DNA of 64,000 bases from Streptomyces sp. NBC_00091. Its GTDB lineage: Bacteria > Actinomycetota > Actinomycetes > Streptomycetales > Streptomycetaceae. Under the pieces are notes generated by a model. It made no database searches. It had not been told where the DNA came from and worked only from the letters and a program-made list of their open reading frames with translations. This document shows, in pieces, positions 56,830 to 64,000 of the stretch. The DNA lies in the NCBI RefSeq assembly GCF_026343185.1, contig NZ_JAPEMA010000001.1, positions 3,286,001-3,350,000 of the forward strand. The letters run 5' to 3'. Position numbers and translations under genes: made by a program. The number at the start of each line of letters is the position of its first letter. Positions within the stretch are counted from its first letter, which is position 1.

Positions 56830-57309
56830 ATGAGTACGCAGAGCAGGCTGACGCACATCGACGAGGCCGGCGCGGCCCGGATGGTCGACGTCTCGGAGAA
56901 GGACGTGACCACCCGGACGGCGCGCGCCAGCGGACGCGTCCTCGTCTCGCCCCGGGTGATCGAGCTGCTGCGCGGCGAGGGCGTGCCGAAGGGCGACGCC
57001 CTCGCCACCGCGCGGATCGCCGGGATCATGGGGGCCAAGAAGACCCCCGACCTGATCCCGCTCTGCCACCCGCTGGCGGTCTCCGGGGTGAAGGTGGACC
57101 TCAAGGTCGCCGACGACGCCGTCGAGATCCTCGCCACCGTCAAGACCACCGACCGCACGGGCGTCGAGATGGAGGCGCTGACCGCGGTCGCCGTCGCCGG
57201 CCTCACCGTGATCGACATGGTGAAGGCCGTCGACAAGGGCGCGGTCATCACCGACGTCCGGGTGGAGGAGAAGACCGGCGGTAAGTCCGGCGACTGGACC
57301 CGCGCGTGA
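56830..57309 (+). CDS. moaC: Cyclic pyranopterin monophosphate synthase MoaC
   Basis: 159 residues from ATG 56830. The MoaC core is complete: LTHIDEAGAARMVDVSEKDVTTRTA, AGIMGAKKTPDLIPLCHPL, then KTTDRTGVEMEALTAVAVAGLTVIDMVKAVD. It rearranges the GTP-derived intermediate to cyclic pyranopterin monophosphate in molybdenum-cofactor synthesis. The stop overlaps the mog start (GTGA). Confidence 0.95.
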   Translation: MSTQSRLTHIDEAGAARMVDVSEKDVTTRTARASGRVLVSPRVIELLRGEGVPKGDALATARIAGIMGAKKTPDLIPLCHPLAVSGVKVDLKVADDAVEILATVKTTDRTGVEMEALTAVAVAGLTVIDMVKAVDKGAVITDVRVEEKTGGKSGDWTRA

Positions 57310-57905
57310 ACGCCCCGCGCGGCGGCGAGGTGCACAGCCACCACCTGCCGCCGGCCGCCGGCGAGGACCGGGGACCGGAGCGGCCCGCCGCCGCGGCCCC
57401 CGTACCGCGCGGCCTGGTCGTCACCGCCTCGAACCGCGCCTCGCAGGGCGTGTACGCCGACAAGGGCGGCCCGCTGCTCGCGGAGGCGCTGCAGAAGCTG
57501 GGCTTCGCGGTGGACGGCCCGCGCGTCGTCCCCGACGGCGATCCGGTCGAGCAGGCGCTGCGCGAGGGCGTGGCCGCCGGCTACGACGTCATCCTGACCA
57601 CCGGCGGCACCGGCATCTCGCCGACGGACCGGACCCCGGACGCCACCGCGCGGGTGCTGGACTACGAGATCCCGGGCATCCCGCAGGCCATCCGCGCGGA
57701 GGGCCTGGCCAAGGTGGCGACCGCGGCCCTGTCGCGGGGCCTGGCGGGCGTGGCCGGCCGCACCCTGATCGTGAACCTGCCCGGTTCCACGGGCGGGGTG
57801 AAGGACGGCCTGGCGGTGCTGTCCCGGATCCTTCCGCACGCCGTCGACCAGATCCGGGGCGGCGACCACCCCAGACCTGACGCGGCGCCCGGGAGCCCGA
57901 GCTGA
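57306..57905 (+). CDS. Molybdenum cofactor biosynthesis protein, MogA/MoaB type
   Basis: 199 residues from GTG 57306 (overlapping moaC by 4 bp). A ~35-residue Pro/Ala tail precedes LVVTASNRASQGVYADKGGPLL. The molybdopterin-binding motif VILTTGGTGISPTDRTPDAT is intact. It adenylylates molybdopterin before MoeA adds molybdate. Its stop overlaps a CTG that appears to start the next gene. Confidence 0.93.
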   Translation: MNAPRGGEVHSHHLPPAAGEDRGPERPAAAAPVPRGLVVTASNRASQGVYADKGGPLLAEALQKLGFAVDGPRVVPDGDPVEQALREGVAAGYDVILTTGGTGISPTDRTPDATARVLDYEIPGIPQAIRAEGLAKVATAALSRGLAGVAGRTLIVNLPGSTGGVKDGLAVLSRILPHAVDQIRGGDHPRPDAAPGSPS

Positions 57906-58552
57906 ACGGCCCCTCCTGGCCGGTGGTACTGGTGGACGGCGATGTCACGCTCCGGCCGATAAAGCTGCGGGACCAGCGCGCCTGGCGCGAGGTCAACCGC
58001 CGCAACCGCGACTGGCTGCGGCCGTGGGAGGCCACGATCCCGCCGCCCGCGCCGTGGGGGCCGGTGATCCACCGGCCCACGTACCGGCAGATGGTCCGCC
58101 ACCTGCGGGCGGAGGCGAACGCGGGCCGGATGCTGCCCTTCGTCATCGAGTACCAGGGGCGCCTGGTCGGCCAGCTCACGGTCGCCGGGATCACCTGGGG
58201 CTCGATGTGCGCCGCCCATGTGGGCTACTGGGTGGACCGCGACGTGGCGGGCCGCGGGGTGATGCCGACGGCGGTCGCGCTCGCCGTCGACCACTGCTTC
58301 GGGAAGGTCGGACTGCACCGGATCGAGGTGTGCATCCGCCCCGAGAACGGCCCCAGCCGCCGAGTCGTGGAGAAGCTCGGCTTCCGTGAGGAGGGGCTGC
58401 GGCCGCGTTATCTACATATCGACGGGGCGTGGCGCGACCACCTGGTCTTCGCGCTCACGGCGGAGGAGGTCCCGCAGGGGCTGCTGCGCCGCTGGCACCG
58501 GACGCGGACGCGGACGCGCAAGCCGGAAAGCCCGCCGCCGGCGTCCGCGTAA
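57902..58552 (+). CDS. GNAT family N-acetyltransferase (RimJ-like)
   Basis: 216 residues if started at CTG 57902, which overlaps the mog TGA as CTGA and has GGGAG five bases upstream. The usual start GTG 57923 has no ribosome site. The body is RimJ/RimL-like: VTLRPIKLRDQRAWREVNRRNRDWL, AHVGYWVDRDVAGRGVMPTAVALAVDHCF (acetyl-CoA loop RGVMPT), and HRIEVCIRPENGPSRRVVEKLGFREEG. It probably acetylates a protein N-terminus or small amine. Fifth gene of the galU run. Confidence 0.9.
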   Translation: MNGPSWPVVLVDGDVTLRPIKLRDQRAWREVNRRNRDWLRPWEATIPPPAPWGPVIHRPTYRQMVRHLRAEANAGRMLPFVIEYQGRLVGQLTVAGITWGSMCAAHVGYWVDRDVAGRGVMPTAVALAVDHCFGKVGLHRIEVCIRPENGPSRRVVEKLGFREEGLRPRYLHIDGAWRDHLVFALTAEEVPQGLLRRWHRTRTRTRKPESPPPASA

Positions 58553-58706
58553 AGCAGGTAATCGCAAAAGCGTTCGAATTTCTGGCCGATTCGCCCATAA
58601 CCTGATCCGAAGAATCACAAAAAAAGTCCGTGATATCAGCCGGATCGTGCGACACACCGGCTCAATTGGCTGATCCCCTCGGCCGCGCCCCTCTACGGTG
58701 TGAGGT

Positions 58707-59726
58707 GTGAGCAGCAGCGGCCTCATCTACGCAGTCATTGTCGGGGCCTGGGCCGCCTACTTGGTGCCCATGTGGCTCCGGAGGCAGGACGAGCTGAACG
58801 AAGCGCGTCCGACGGAACGCTTCTCCACCGCCATCCGGCTGCTTTCCGGCCGGGCGGGAATGGAGCGCCGTTACGCCAAGGGGCTGCGTGAGCGCGGTGA
58901 AGAACAGGCGGAGGCCCAGCCCCAGGCAGACCCGGACGCGGCGACGGAAACGGTTAATTCCGTGGACGCCGACGCCCGGGCCATCGGCGTGCCCCCGACC
59001 AGAACCGAGCCGAGGTCGGCCGAGGCCGAGCGGGTCCGGCGCCAGCAGCGCCTCCAGGTGCTCGCGCGCCGCCGGCGCACCACGGCGCTCCTCTTCCTCG
59101 TCTTCAGCGGCGGCGCGGTCGCCGCGGCCGTCGGCGGGTTCCGCTACCTGTGGGCCCCGGCCGTGCCGGCCCTGCTGCTGAGCGCCTACATCGTGCACCT
59201 GCGGGTCCAGGAGCGGCGGCGCTACGAGTTCACGATGGACCGGCGCCGCGCCGAGGCGGCCGCCCGCAGCCTCCGCGAGAACCGCGCGCAGCGCCACCGC
59301 GAGCAGCCGGAGGCCGCCGTCGGCGCCGAACCGGACCCCGCGCCGCCGGTCTCCCCGCAGGAAGCCGGGCGCCGTGCGCTCGTCGAGCAGACCGACCACG
59401 CCGAGTGGGTGGACCAGCAGCGCGAGCGTGAGCGCGGCCCGGCGCGCGGCGACAGCTGGGAGCCGGTGCCGGTCCCGCTGCCGACGTACGTCACGGCCCC
59501 GGTCGCGCCCCGCGCCACCGGCCCGGCGGCCCCGGACAGCTGGAGCGCGACCCGCTCCAGCACCGCCGAGCCGACGGAACCCCGCCTGCGCGCCCAGCCG
59601 GCCCCTCCGAAGCCGGATCCCAAGCAGCAGGCAGCCCCGCCCCGCCCCCGGGGCCGCGATCTCGGCCGCACCCCGCTCTTCGACCAGTACGAGAGCGAAG
59701 ACCGCCCGCGCGCCGCGAACGAGTGA
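58707..59726 (+). CDS. sepX: SepX-like divisome membrane protein
   Basis: 339 residues from GTG 58707. The N-terminal anchor SSGLIYAVIVGAWAAYLVPMWLRRQDELNEARPTERFSTAIRLL is the SepX hallmark. Two closely spaced helices (TALLFLVFSGGAVAAAVGGFRYLWAPAVPALLLSAYIV) occur near residues 130-170. The rest is charged and disordered, ending DLGRTPLFDQYESEDRPRAANE. SepX helps organise FtsZ rings in Streptomyces vegetative septation and sporulation. It lies upstream of tRNA-Ala. Confidence 0.85.
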   Translation: MSSSGLIYAVIVGAWAAYLVPMWLRRQDELNEARPTERFSTAIRLLSGRAGMERRYAKGLRERGEEQAEAQPQADPDAATETVNSVDADARAIGVPPTRTEPRSAEAERVRRQQRLQVLARRRRTTALLFLVFSGGAVAAAVGGFRYLWAPAVPALLLSAYIVHLRVQERRRYEFTMDRRRAEAAARSLRENRAQRHREQPEAAVGAEPDPAPPVSPQEAGRRALVEQTDHAEWVDQQRERERGPARGDSWEPVPVPLPTYVTAPVAPRATGPAAPDSWSATRSSTAEPTEPRLRAQPAPPKPDPKQQAAPPRPRGRDLGRTPLFDQYESEDRPRAANE

Positions 59727-59803
59727 TCGGTGACCTGCGCGGACGCTCCGACAACCCGTTTTGGAGCACCCGCGCGGGGATGCTAATGTTTCACACGTCG
59801 CAA

Positions 59804-59877
59804 GGGCCTGTGGCGCAGTCTGGTAGCGCACCTCGTTCGCATCGAGGGGGTCTGGGGTTCAAATCCCCACAGGTCCA
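59804..59877 (+). tRNA. tRNA-Ala (anticodon CGC)
   Basis: 74 nt fold as a full cloverleaf. The acceptor GGGCCTG (59804) pairs with CAGGTCC (59870-59876) with one G-T wobble, and A59877 is the discriminator. The anticodon stem CCTCG/CGAGG holds TTCGCAT, anticodon CGC, reading GCG. The T-arm is TGGGG-TTCAAAT-CCCCA. CCA is not encoded. An integrase-like gene converges on its 3' end, typical of tRNA insertion sites. Confidence 0.95.
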
Positions 59878-60668
59878 CAGACGACAGTTCTCGAGTCGCT
59901 CTCGAGGATCGTCACGAGATCCCGTTCAGCCGAAAGGCTGGGCGGGATCTCGGCGTTTGTGGGGTGTGTTCGGATGTCCGAACGCGGGCGGGGCCCATCG
60001 GCTTGGGCGATCAGATGGTGATCGATGTGGGCGCGCATCAGCTCGACGATCCACGTCACCCGCGATCTGCCCGCCGACACAGCGGGCAACCCGTCCGGCG
60101 GCCGGTGAGAAAGGGACCAGGAGCCGATCAGGTTCTTCGAGTACTCGGTAGTCCGACGCGGGCGGAACAAGTACCCGCTGTCGGCCTGGTCCGCGAGTTC
60201 TCCCAGAACCGTGTCCCAGGCGGCGCGGGCGACGAGCGGGACCAGGCGGTCGACGGCCGTGTGCATGAGCGGCCCGTCCCGGCGCTGGCGCCGCAGATCC
60301 CGGCCCCGGCTGGCCGCCACCTCCCTCGGCGTGAGGCCGAGGCCGGCGCCGAGCCCGAGGGCGTCGGTCTTCTGCTGCCGTGGCAGATGCATAGCCCAGT
60401 GCCGCAGGCCAGCCAACTCCCCAGCGGTGTAGGGCTGATGCGGGTTCACCTCGGCGTGCATCCGCGCCGGGGCCGCCTCCCCGCGCTCGCTCCAGGCCAG
60501 AGCATCCCGCACCCGCAGCAGCCAGGTCCGATAGGTCCGCACCGACGAGCCTCGATGTCTCCGGCGCGCGAGAGCACGAACGCGTTCCGCAGCCTCGCAT
60601 GACAAGACCGCCGCTTCCTGCGAAGCGGCGGTCACTGTCACGTCGTTCCTGCTATGGGCCAGACCCAT
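59859..60668 (-). CDS. Tyrosine-recombinase/integrase-like hypothetical protein
   Basis: Up to 269 residues from ATG 60668; the start is uncertain. A helical DNA-binding-like N-terminus (SVRTYRTWLLRVRDALAW) is followed by GLGAGLGLTPREVAASRGRDL, a central HTAVDRLVPLVARAAWDTVLGELADQA and LFRPRRTTEYSKNLIGSW. This resembles degenerate site-specific recombinase relatives in actinobacteria; I cannot identify a catalytic Arg-His-Tyr set with confidence. Its last ~30 codons run through the tRNA-flanking repeat and the stop lies inside tRNA-Ala. Orientation toward the tRNA supports an integration-related origin. Confidence 0.6.
   Translation of the reverse strand: MGLAHSRNDVTVTAASQEAAVLSCEAAERVRALARRRHRGSSVRTYRTWLLRVRDALAWSERGEAAPARMHAEVNPHQPYTAGELAGLRHWAMHLPRQQKTDALGLGAGLGLTPREVAASRGRDLRRQRRDGPLMHTAVDRLVPLVARAAWDTVLGELADQADSGYLFRPRRTTEYSKNLIGSWSLSHRPPDGLPAVSAGRSRVTWIVELMRAHIDHHLIAQADGPRPRSDIRTHPTNAEIPPSLSAERDLVTILESDSRTVVCGPVGI
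59878..60000. repeat. tRNA-flanking direct repeat, copy A
   Basis: It starts with CAGACGACAGTTC directly after tRNA-Ala and ends around GATGTCCGAACGCGGGCGG. Copy B at 62461-62580 is roughly 80 percent identical by eye and in the same orientation. Each copy contains a GAAA-loop hairpin. Confidence 0.8.
59916..59951. terminator. GAAA-loop hairpin in repeat A
   Basis: A 16-bp stem (59916-59931 with 59936-59951, two G-T wobbles) closed by GAAA. It may terminate tRNA-Ala on the plus strand or the integrase-like gene on the minus strand. Confidence 0.75.
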
Positions 60669-60699
60669 TGAAGCCGGGGGCCCTTGGGTGTCACACCTG

Positions 60700-62154
60700 C
60701 TATCGGCGCCGCCTCGGCTCGCGCTCGGAGTCCGCCTTGTCGAGCGCGGCGTCGTACTTCGCCAGTGGCTTCGCCTGCGCCGGGTCGGCCAGGACCGCGG
60801 CGTCGGCGACGCCCGCCCACTCCAGGATCTTGGCAGTTGCCAGAGTCCTGTCGGATTCCGTCAGATCTGGCACGAGGATGTCGTGGTTGGCGCCGGGGCC
60901 GGTGAGGACGTAGGAGTCGCGCGAGCCCTTGCCGGGACGGAACTTCTCGGCAGCCCACGGGTCGTTCTGGCCGTAGATGAAGAGCATGTGGTCGGCATGC
61001 CGACGGATCCAGCCGTCCATGTCACGCATCACCCCGGGCTTGAACGTCATCGGGATGTCCCGCGGAACCTGTTCCCGCATGGTCGGGTAGCTGTACCGGT
61101 TCAGGCCCGCGAGGTGCGGGCTCTGGATGGTGGGCCAGCCCAACTCGGTGCCCGCCTGGTAGTAGTACGGGATGTAGAACAGGTGATCCTGGTCGGTGTA
61201 GTACAACCAACCCGAGACCAGGTCGATGATGTCGAACAGTTCCTGGTCGGAGGCGGTGGCCGCGACCGGGATCTCGCTGAGGCAGTTTGCCTCGTGGTCG
61301 TACTGCCAGAAGACCCAGGCGAAGTCCCTGACCACAGCCTCGAAGCCGCGGTCAAGGCCGCCGAGGACGTCGTAGCTGTAGCCGTTGGTGTCGGCCCACT
61401 GCTGCAACAGCCTCTCCAGCGGCTCTCGGCGGATCAGAGCCTCGCGCTCGATGGCGTTCAGCCGGTCGCGGCACTCCTGTGTGCCTACCGTCGCGAAGAA
61501 CCGGTCATACGCCGAGTCGTCGTCGTTCACCGCATCGTTGGATGCGGAGTACGCGACCACACCGTCCATGTCGTGCGGGTAGAAGCGCTCGTAGTAGGTG
61601 GCGACCATGCCGCTCTTCGAATTGCCCGTGGAGATCCACTTCTTGCCGTAGATCTTCTTCAGCGCCTGGTGGATCCGATGGTGGTCGCTTGCGCCCTGCC
61701 AGATACCTGCCTTGGTCCAGTCGACCGGATCGGGGCTTGACGGAGTGAAGAAGCGGTATTCCACGGTGACCTGGTTGCCATCGACGATCTGGGTCGGCTC
61801 CTGGCGTTCGGGCGCCGGTTCCTCGCCTTCGGGCATAAGGCCGTAACCACGCGTGTAGAACACCGTCGGACTGCTGGTGTCCTTGTGTAGCACGCTGAGC
61901 CGCTGCTGGAAGGTGCCCTTGGAGGGATCCCGGTGGTCCACCGGCTGCGTGTAGCTGAGGACGAAGAAGCGATAGCCGGGAGCCGGCTTCTCCTCGATGA
62001 GGCTCATCCCCGGGATCGCGAGGAGGCGGTCCTTGATATCGGCGGTGGGGGGCCTTTCGGCGGCGGCGGTCGTCGCTCCTGGTGTCGCTCCGGCCGCGCC
62101 CGCCGTGCCGATCAGCACGACGAGGGTAAGCAGCCATCTGAGGGTCCTGCGCAT
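60700..62154 (-). CDS. Secreted S28-family serine peptidase (PS-10-like tripeptidyl aminopeptidase)
   Basis: 484 residues from ATG 62154 with a signal peptide (about 1-24). The alpha/beta-hydrolase nucleophile region is WISTGNSKSGMVATYYERFYPHDMDG (Ser179). YGQNDPWAAEKF supplies the acid region and TGPGANHDILVP the His. S28 enzymes release N-terminal tripeptides or Pro-X peptides outside the cell. It is the only cargo-like gene between the two tRNA-flanking repeats. Confidence 0.88.
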   Translation of the reverse strand: MRRTLRWLLTLVVLIGTAGAAGATPGATTAAAERPPTADIKDRLLAIPGMSLIEEKPAPGYRFFVLSYTQPVDHRDPSKGTFQQRLSVLHKDTSSPTVFYTRGYGLMPEGEEPAPERQEPTQIVDGNQVTVEYRFFTPSSPDPVDWTKAGIWQGASDHHRIHQALKKIYGKKWISTGNSKSGMVATYYERFYPHDMDGVVAYSASNDAVNDDDSAYDRFFATVGTQECRDRLNAIEREALIRREPLERLLQQWADTNGYSYDVLGGLDRGFEAVVRDFAWVFWQYDHEANCLSEIPVAATASDQELFDIIDLVSGWLYYTDQDHLFYIPYYYQAGTELGWPTIQSPHLAGLNRYSYPTMREQVPRDIPMTFKPGVMRDMDGWIRRHADHMLFIYGQNDPWAAEKFRPGKGSRDSYVLTGPGANHDILVPDLTESDRTLATAKILEWAGVADAAVLADPAQAKPLAKYDAALDKADSEREPRRRR

Positions 62155-62460
62155 TCACGCTCCTCCGAGGTTCACAGCAGTCGCCCTGAACGTATTGGGC
62201 GAACACGCGTGCACTCGGAACCCACAACGCCGTCGGCAGAAGATCCACCCTGTTGCACCCCTGCGGACCTCACCTCGGCAATCCTCTGCCGCAGGCCCGG
62301 GGCGGAGGCGGCTTGGCGAGATGCCCGCTCGCGCTCGCACGCCGGCGCGGTGGGGGCGCCGGGCGGCGATTCCGTTTCCGGGAAACGATCACTGGCCGAC
62401 TGGGAAGCGATCTTCAGCGTCCTGTGGTGGTGCAGGTCAGCAGCACTCGTGAACAGCCCA

Positions 62461-62580
62461 CAGACGACAGTTCGCGAGTAGCTCTCGTGGACGTCACGAA
62501 ATCCCGTCCGGTCGAAAGACCGGGCGGGATTTCGGCGTTCCGGGGTGTGCTCGAGGTGATGTCCGAACGCGGGCGGAGCC
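62461..62580. repeat. tRNA-flanking direct repeat, copy B
   Basis: It begins CAGACGACAGTTC and ends near GATGTCCGAACGCGGGCGG, matching copy A in order and orientation. The tRNA 3' half is not duplicated. On the minus strand both copies also encode similar residues (NAEIPP-LS--RD-VT), so copy B looks like the 3' end of a lost integrase-like gene plus its flank. Confidence 0.75.
62498..62533. terminator. GAAA-loop hairpin in repeat B
   Basis: A 16-bp stem (62498-62513 with 62518-62533), same loop and length as copy A. Paired bases have changed in compensating fashion. It lies ~110 bp beyond the DUF1963 stop and may be its terminator. Confidence 0.75.
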
Positions 62581-62641
62581 TCGGGTGGTTGCCCAGTGTC
62601 ATCAGGGTCCTCCAACGATCCGCGCGAAGACGTGGTGCTGA

Positions 62642-63520
62642 TCAGCCGCACTGCCAGGTGAACATGGCTCGGTCAAAGCGGCGCTCGGCCAGGTCCTGTG
62701 GGCGGATGAGCCAGTACAGGACGCCGGCATCGCCCCACATCATGTCGGCGGCATCGTCACTGTCGAACTGAGCGAGCAGCACCCAATTGCCGATCTCCTT
62801 GTCGAGAGCCGGGTCGCCCCACGACACATCTCCATCCGTGACCGCTTCCGCGACCTCGATCTCCACCGGGTTCTGTATCGAGTGGGCATGACCGCCGATC
62901 TGGTGGCCCGCCTCGTCGCCGAACTCCCACACCGCGTCGAGGAAGTCCTGCCCGCACACCGGATGGTCGTACCGGTTGCCCAACGGAGCCCCGGGGGCAA
63001 AGGCGTCACGCACCTGCGGATGCCAGGGCTCGGTCGCGGTCATACCCGGCCGGGCGGCCAGTGGAACCCTGGGATAGGGCTTGAGGCCGGCGGGCGCGTC
63101 ACGCTCACCACACGTCTCGTCGGCGGTTGTGTAGAGGACGCGCGCTCCTGCCCGGCTTTCGCGATCCTCGGCCAGTACGAGAGCCTCGCCGTCATCCAGC
63201 TGACCATCGAAGTAGAAGAAGGAGAGAGTTCCCTCGGCCGGGAGCGTGATGTCCACCGCGCCCGCGGGCAGCATGGCGCAGTCCACCGAGGCAATGAACG
63301 AAAGCGGCCCATGGCCTTCCCAAGACGGCCACTCCACTTCTGCCGGCAGCTTCGGCAACCCACCGATCTGGCCCACGGCGATGTCTGAGGCCGCGGCTGT
63401 CTCCAAGCGGACAGCCGGACGGAGCAGGCCGACCCAGCGCGCTGCGACATCGGAGGGCAAGTGTTGGTGGGCGAGGGCGCTCAGGGCTTCGGGGGATCCG
63501 TACGTCATGCGCTCGATCAT
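62642..63520 (-). CDS. DUF1963 (YwqG family) protein
   Basis: 292 residues from ATG 63520; ATG 63508 is an alternative. No signal or membrane segment. The YwqG pattern is visible: DIAVGQIGGLPKLPAEVEWPSWEGHGPLSFIASVDCAML, FFYFDGQLDDGEALVL, HQIGGHAHSIQNPVE and WVLLAQFDSDDAADMMWGDAGVLYWLIRPQDL. Function is unknown across the family; some are toxin-immunity neighbours. It is divergent from the truncated TetR gene. Confidence 0.85.
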   Translation of the reverse strand: MIERMTYGSPEALSALAHQHLPSDVAARWVGLLRPAVRLETAAASDIAVGQIGGLPKLPAEVEWPSWEGHGPLSFIASVDCAMLPAGAVDITLPAEGTLSFFYFDGQLDDGEALVLAEDRESRAGARVLYTTADETCGERDAPAGLKPYPRVPLAARPGMTATEPWHPQVRDAFAPGAPLGNRYDHPVCGQDFLDAVWEFGDEAGHQIGGHAHSIQNPVEIEVAEAVTDGDVSWGDPALDKEIGNWVLLAQFDSDDAADMMWGDAGVLYWLIRPQDLAERRFDRAMFTWQCG

Positions 63521-63578
63521 GCCCCGCCCCACTGACAGCCGGTGACGCATCGTGCCGGCCGTCCGTGCGCGGCCCTTG

Positions 63579-63608
63579 TTTACCTTACGGGTCGACCCGT
63601 ATGGTAAA
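63579..63608. promoter_or_regulatory. 30-bp near-perfect operator palindrome before TetR gene
   Basis: TTTACC-T-TACGGGTC (63579-63593) faces GACCCGTA-T-GGTAAA (63594-63608); only one base pair breaks the symmetry. It ends 4 bp before the TetR ATG. Size and position are typical for TetR autorepression. Confidence 0.75.
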
Positions 63609-63612
63609 TGTC

Positions 63613-64000
63613 ATGAGCTCCTCTCCGCCCTCCAGGGGGCGTCCCAGGGATCCCCGGTCGCATGAGGCGATCGTCGGCGCGGCCGCAGAGCTGGTGGTCG
63701 AGGTCGGCTACGCCGCGACGTCGATCGGGGCGGTGGCCGCGCGGGCCGGTGTCGGCAAGGACACGATCTACCGGCGGTGGCCGGGCAAGCCGGAGTTGGT
63801 CTTCGAGGCCGTCTTCACGACCACCGACGATGCTCCGCCCCCGGACACCGGAACGCTGGCCGGGGATCTGACCGTGCTGGTGCAAGGCCTGGTCGACGAG
63901 TTCCACGCGCCCGCCGCAGCGGCGGCGCTTCCGGGGCTGCTCGCCGACTTCGCCGCCGATCCGGAACTGAAGGCGCGCATCCGCGGCGACTTCCTGGCCC
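63613..64000 (+). CDS. TetR/AcrR family regulator, 3' truncated by window edge
   Basis: About 129 residues visible from ATG 63613. The HTH is clear: RDPRSHEAIVGAAAELVVEVGYAATS, then IGAVAARAGVGKDTIYRRWPGKPELVFEAVF. The start of the ligand domain (TGTLAGDLTVLVQGLVDEF) resembles the TetR_C_33-like group. The palindrome directly upstream is its probable operator. The regulated neighbour beyond the edge is not visible. Confidence 0.9.
   Translation, partial: MSSSPPSRGRPRDPRSHEAIVGAAAELVVEVGYAATSIGAVAARAGVGKDTIYRRWPGKPELVFEAVFTTTDDAPPPDTGTLAGDLTVLVQGLVDEFHAPAAAAALPGLLADFAADPELKARIRGDFLA

Noticed and set aside
59804..62580. Simple attL/attR pair of an integrative element
   Set aside because: The tRNA 3' half is not duplicated in the second copy, and homology begins only after the tRNA end, so a clean att duplication is not supported; reported instead as diverged direct repeats.

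Overview
The window is high-GC actinobacterial chromosome with the hallmarks of Streptomyces. It has GC-rich codon use, GTG starts, ATGA/GTGA stop-start overlaps, rodlins and chaplins (aerial-hypha surface proteins), an HrdD-type sigma factor behind a SigR-type promoter, a SepX-like divisome protein, and several streptomycete-only small families. About 55 protein genes or gene remnants and one tRNA-Ala are supported. Function is inferred from motifs and family knowledge; no search was run.

Layout. 1-13 kb is mixed housekeeping and efflux: a DHFR-like reductase (cut by the left edge), a secreted M6 protease divergent from a TetR regulator and drug-efflux MFS, an extradiol dioxygenase, a Uma2 nuclease, hrdD, a WYL regulator divergent from a second MFS, a PfkB kinase, a DUF6227 protein and a VKOR-like membrane protein. 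13.1-17.6 kb is a compact surface-coat locus: two rodlins, two short chaplins, one sortase-type long chaplin and two unknown secreted proteins. 17.9-29.2 kb is a tightly coupled nine-gene run that looks like a complete exopolysaccharide pathway: DUF3344-like secreted protein, glycosyltransferase, polyprenyl-phosphate sugar transferase, O-antigen-ligase-like protein, MurJ/Wzx-like flippase, NodB deacetylase, second glycosyltransferase, Wzz-like protein and a FemAB/BioF2-type acyltransferase. A secreted GH26-like glycosidase faces it head-on, and an ATP-grasp/FAD-oxygenase pair follows.

32-43 kb holds a PAS-GAF-SpoIIE phosphatase, several lineage-specific small proteins, an orphan P450, an LtrA protein, several short tandem repeat arrays, a TnpB-related gene and a NarK transporter remnant. 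43.6-59.9 kb is conserved core: mscL, an SAF protein, MTA phosphorylase, an FmdB zinc ribbon, an MFS, a CPA1 antiporter, a penicillin-acylase-like hydrolase, 5-formyl-THF cyclo-ligase divergent from the galU-moeA-moaC-mog-GNAT operon, a sepX-like gene and tRNA-Ala. 59.9-62.6 kb is a small tRNA-linked module (integrase-like gene plus S28 peptidase) bracketed by diverged direct repeats. The window ends with a DUF1963 protein and a truncated TetR gene behind a near-perfect 30-bp operator-like palindrome.

The strongest candidate for an undescribed system is the contiguous coat-plus-polysaccharide locus at 13.1-30.8 kb. Other points worth a second look are the TnpB-related protein with His at the expected third RuvC acidic position, the covarying hairpin pair beside tRNA-Ala, two genes that appear to start at CTG, a MITE-like element at the MTA phosphorylase stop codon, and paired DnaA boxes far from any visible origin.
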